Source: Clostridia bacterium
GTDB taxonomy: Bacteria > Bacillota > Clostridia > Christensenellales > Borkfalkiaceae
Direction of reading: 5' to 3'
NCBI GenBank assembly: GCA_017631725.1
Contig: JAGBSS010000087.1
Span: 1 to 7,941 of the forward strand
DNA: 7,941 nt
Positions 6,240 through 7,941 of this stretch are shown piece by piece; position 1 is the first letter of the stretch; each line of letters starts with the position of its first letter. Below the pieces are notes generated by a model, which searched no databases, was not told the DNA's origin, and was given only the letters and a program-made list of their open reading frames with translations. The position numbers were made by a program, and so were the translations under genes.

Positions 6240-7941
6240 TTATCTACCAAACTTTTTAAGAAGATATGCTTTTAAGTCTTCGTTAGACATTTGCTTGTCT
6301 TCTCTTTTTTTCTCGGCAAGGCGTTTGCCTTGTTTTCTTTCCATATCCGTTTTTTCGTTAGTACCTTTTATGCCGTTTGGATTTTCGGTTGTTTTCATAG
6401 TTAAAGAAATTTTATTTTTAACCGTATCTACACCTAAAACCTTAACTTTAACAACGTCGCCAACCTTCAAAACGTCTGATGGGTGCTTAATATACCCTGT
6501 CGAAATTTGTGAAATGTGCACAAGTCCATCTTGATGCACTCCAATATCTACAAACACACCAAAATCTATAACGTTTCTAACCGTGCCAATTAATTCCATC
6601 CCTTCTTTTAAGTCGGCTAAACTCATTAAATCACTTCTTAAAACGGGGGCAGGTAAACTTTCCCTAATATCTCTACCCGGTTTTAAAAGTTCGTTAACAA
6701 TATCAATTAAGGTAGGTTCGCCAACGCCGGCTTTTTCTGCAACTGCTTTCCAACCCTTTTCTTCTATTCTCTTTTTAATATCGGAAATTTGGCTATTAGA
6801 AACGTCTTTTAATGTGTAACCAACAACTTCTAAAAGTTTATTAACCGCATCGTAAGATTCAGGGTGAACACCCGTGTTATCTAAAACGTCACCACCGACA
6901 ATTCTTAAAAATCCTGCACATTGTTCAAAAGCCTTTTCGCCAAGTTTTTTAACCTTTAACAAATCTCTTCTGCTTTTGAAAATGTTTTGTTTTCTATATT
7001 CTACTATGTTTTTAGCAATACCGCTATTTAGCCCAGAAACAAAGGAAAGTAAACTTACAGATGCCGTGTTTAAATCTACGCCAACGCTGTTAACACAATC
7101 TTCTACAACGCCACCTAAAACTTCTTCTAATCTCTTTTCAGGCATGTCGTGTTGATATTGTCCAACGCCAATAGACTTAACGTCTATTTTAATAAGTTCT
7201 GCAAGTGGGTCTAAAAGCCTTCTTGCAATAGAAACGGCAGAACGCTGTGCAGGCTCAAAATCTGGGAATTCTTCTGCCCCAAGTTTGCTTGCACTATAAA
7301 CGGATGCACCTGCTTCGTTTACAACTGCGTATGCAAGTGGTTTAGAACACTTTTTAATTAAGTTTGCAACAAAAATTTCACTTTCTTTACTTGCCGTGCC
7401 GTTACCTATAGAAATAATTTCTACGTTGTGCTTTTCTATAAGTTTTAGTAAAATTGCTTCTGCTTCTTCTATTTTATTTTGTGGTGGAGTTGGGAAAACT
7501 ACCGCCGTATCTAAAACGTTGCCTTCTTTATTTATAACGGCTATTTTACAACCCGTTCTATACGCAGGGTCAAGCCCTAAAATGGTTTTACCTTTAAGTG
7601 GTGGTTGAAGTAAAAGCGGTTTTAAGTTTACTTCAAACATTTTAATTGCCGATTCACTTGCCGTTTCCGTTAAAGAACTTCTTATTTCTCTCTCTATAGA
7701 AGGGAATATAAGCCTATAAAAAGCATCTTCCCCCGCCTTAATTATTAAATTAGATAATTGATTACATTTTTTAACCCATTTTGAATAAATAACTTGCAAA
7801 AATAATTCTTTATCTATTGCCAAACTTACCTTTAAGCACTCTTCTTTTTCACCACGATTAATTGCTAAAATTCTGTGCGATGGAATTTTGTTTACCTTTT
7901 CAGAATAGTCTGAATACATATCGTAGGTTTTAGCATTTTCA
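6240..7941 (-). CDS. tex: Tex-family RNA-binding transcription accessory protein, 5' end beyond the window
   Basis: The frame is open to the right edge: seven codons (ENAKTYD) precede the Met at 7919, and the protein there reads like the middle of Tex (KIPSHRILAINRGEKE). That Met is therefore internal, and roughly the first 150-200 residues of a normal 700-780-residue Tex are missing. Numbering from it, a YqgF/RNase H-like domain starts at ILGLDPAYRTGCKIAVI (113-129) and includes GNGTASKESE (172-181) and NEAGASVYSAS (201-211). SIGVGQYQHDMP (249-260) and the helix-hairpin-helix segment (about 270-345, with VDLNTAS, LGEKAFEQCAGFLRI) follow. An S1 RNA-binding domain spans about 437-508 (GTVRNVIDFGVFVDIG, DGLVHISQIS). 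A Lys/Glu-rich tail ends at 559. Tex binds nucleic acid and affects transcription and, in some species, toxin expression or stress resistance. It precedes the GNAT gene with no gap. Its promoter is outside the window. Confidence 0.96.
   Translation of the reverse strand, partial: ENAKTYDMYSDYSEKVNKIPSHRILAINRGEKEECLKVSLAIDKELFLQVIYSKWVKKCNQLSNLIIKAGEDAFYRLIFPSIEREIRSSLTETASESAIKMFEVNLKPLLLQPPLKGKTILGLDPAYRTGCKIAVINKEGNVLDTAVVFPTPPQNKIEEAEAILLKLIEKHNVEIISIGNGTASKESEIFVANLIKKCSKPLAYAVVNEAGASVYSASKLGAEEFPDFEPAQRSAVSIARRLLDPLAELIKIDVKSIGVGQYQHDMPEKRLEEVLGGVVEDCVNSVGVDLNTASVSLLSFVSGLNSGIAKNIVEYRKQNIFKSRRDLLKVKKLGEKAFEQCAGFLRIVGGDVLDNTGVHPESYDAVNKLLEVVGYTLKDVSNSQISDIKKRIEEKGWKAVAEKAGVGEPTLIDIVNELLKPGRDIRESLPAPVLRSDLMSLADLKEGMELIGTVRNVIDFGVFVDIGVHQDGLVHISQISTGYIKHPSDVLKVGDVVKVKVLGVDTVKNKISLTMKTTENPNGIKGTNEKTDMERKQGKRLAEKKREDKQMSNEDLKAYLLKKFGR

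Noticed and set aside
6025..6534. A 169-codon plus-strand open frame opposite the GNAT and tex genes
   Set aside because: It spans the antisense of two well-supported genes, has low-complexity Ser/Phe/Leu-rich translation typical of a shadow frame, and matches no family I recognise.
7917..7919. ATG as the true start of tex
   Set aside because: The frame is open upstream to the window edge, no ribosome binding site precedes it (CTAAAACCTACGAT), and the protein begins in the middle of the Tex family pattern.
1..7941. tRNA, rRNA, riboswitch, CRISPR array, insertion sequence, toxin-antitoxin or defence cassette
   Set aside because: The intergenic gaps are all under 90 bases and are accounted for by promoters, ribosome binding sites and terminators. 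No direct or inverted repeats other than the two terminator hairpins were seen.

Overview
The window looks like ordinary chromosome from a low-GC bacterium, most likely an uncultured Firmicutes/Clostridia-type organism. The signs are A/T-rich coding sequence with dense genes, AAAGGAG-type ribosome binding sites, sigma-A-like promoters, U-tract hairpin terminators, and a lepA-hemW pair as found in many Firmicutes. The taxon is inference only, since there is no rRNA or other marker gene. No mobile element, CRISPR array, tRNA or rRNA was seen.

Layout from left to right. (1) A plus-strand pair, probably carbohydrate-related: the last 69 codons of an unrecognised protein (1-210) overlap by one base a 568-residue cytoplasmic protein (210-1916) that resembles TIM-barrel 'family 10 glycosyl hydrolase-like' proteins. 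(2) A bidirectional hairpin terminator (about 1925-1955) separates this pair from the convergent minus-strand operon lepA-hemW (4897 down to 1977). That operon encodes the ribosome-associated GTPase EF4 and the radical-SAM heme chaperone HemW, which overlap by one base. (3) A compact 78-bp intergenic region (4898-4975) separates lepA from a plus-strand glycerophosphodiester phosphodiesterase gene (4976-5683). It holds two interlocked promoters. One is a perfect-consensus plus-strand promoter whose -35 box includes the lepA start codon. The other is a minus-strand promoter for lepA that lies in the leader of the phosphodiesterase gene. (4) A second strong hairpin terminator (5711-5750) separates the phosphodiesterase from another convergent minus-strand operon. 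That operon has the 3' three-quarters of tex (RNA-binding protein with YqgF-like, HhH and S1 domains, running off the right edge) directly abutting a spermidine/spermine-acetyltransferase-like GNAT gene.

The genes are mostly housekeeping: translation (lepA), transcription/RNA (tex), heme/radical-SAM (hemW) and phospholipid-headgroup turnover (GDPD). The accessory part is the plus-strand carbohydrate-like pair at the left. The observations most worth checking are the overlapping lepA/GDPD promoters, the poorly characterised 568-residue protein, and a marked scarcity of GATC tetranucleotides. I found no convincing new multi-gene system.
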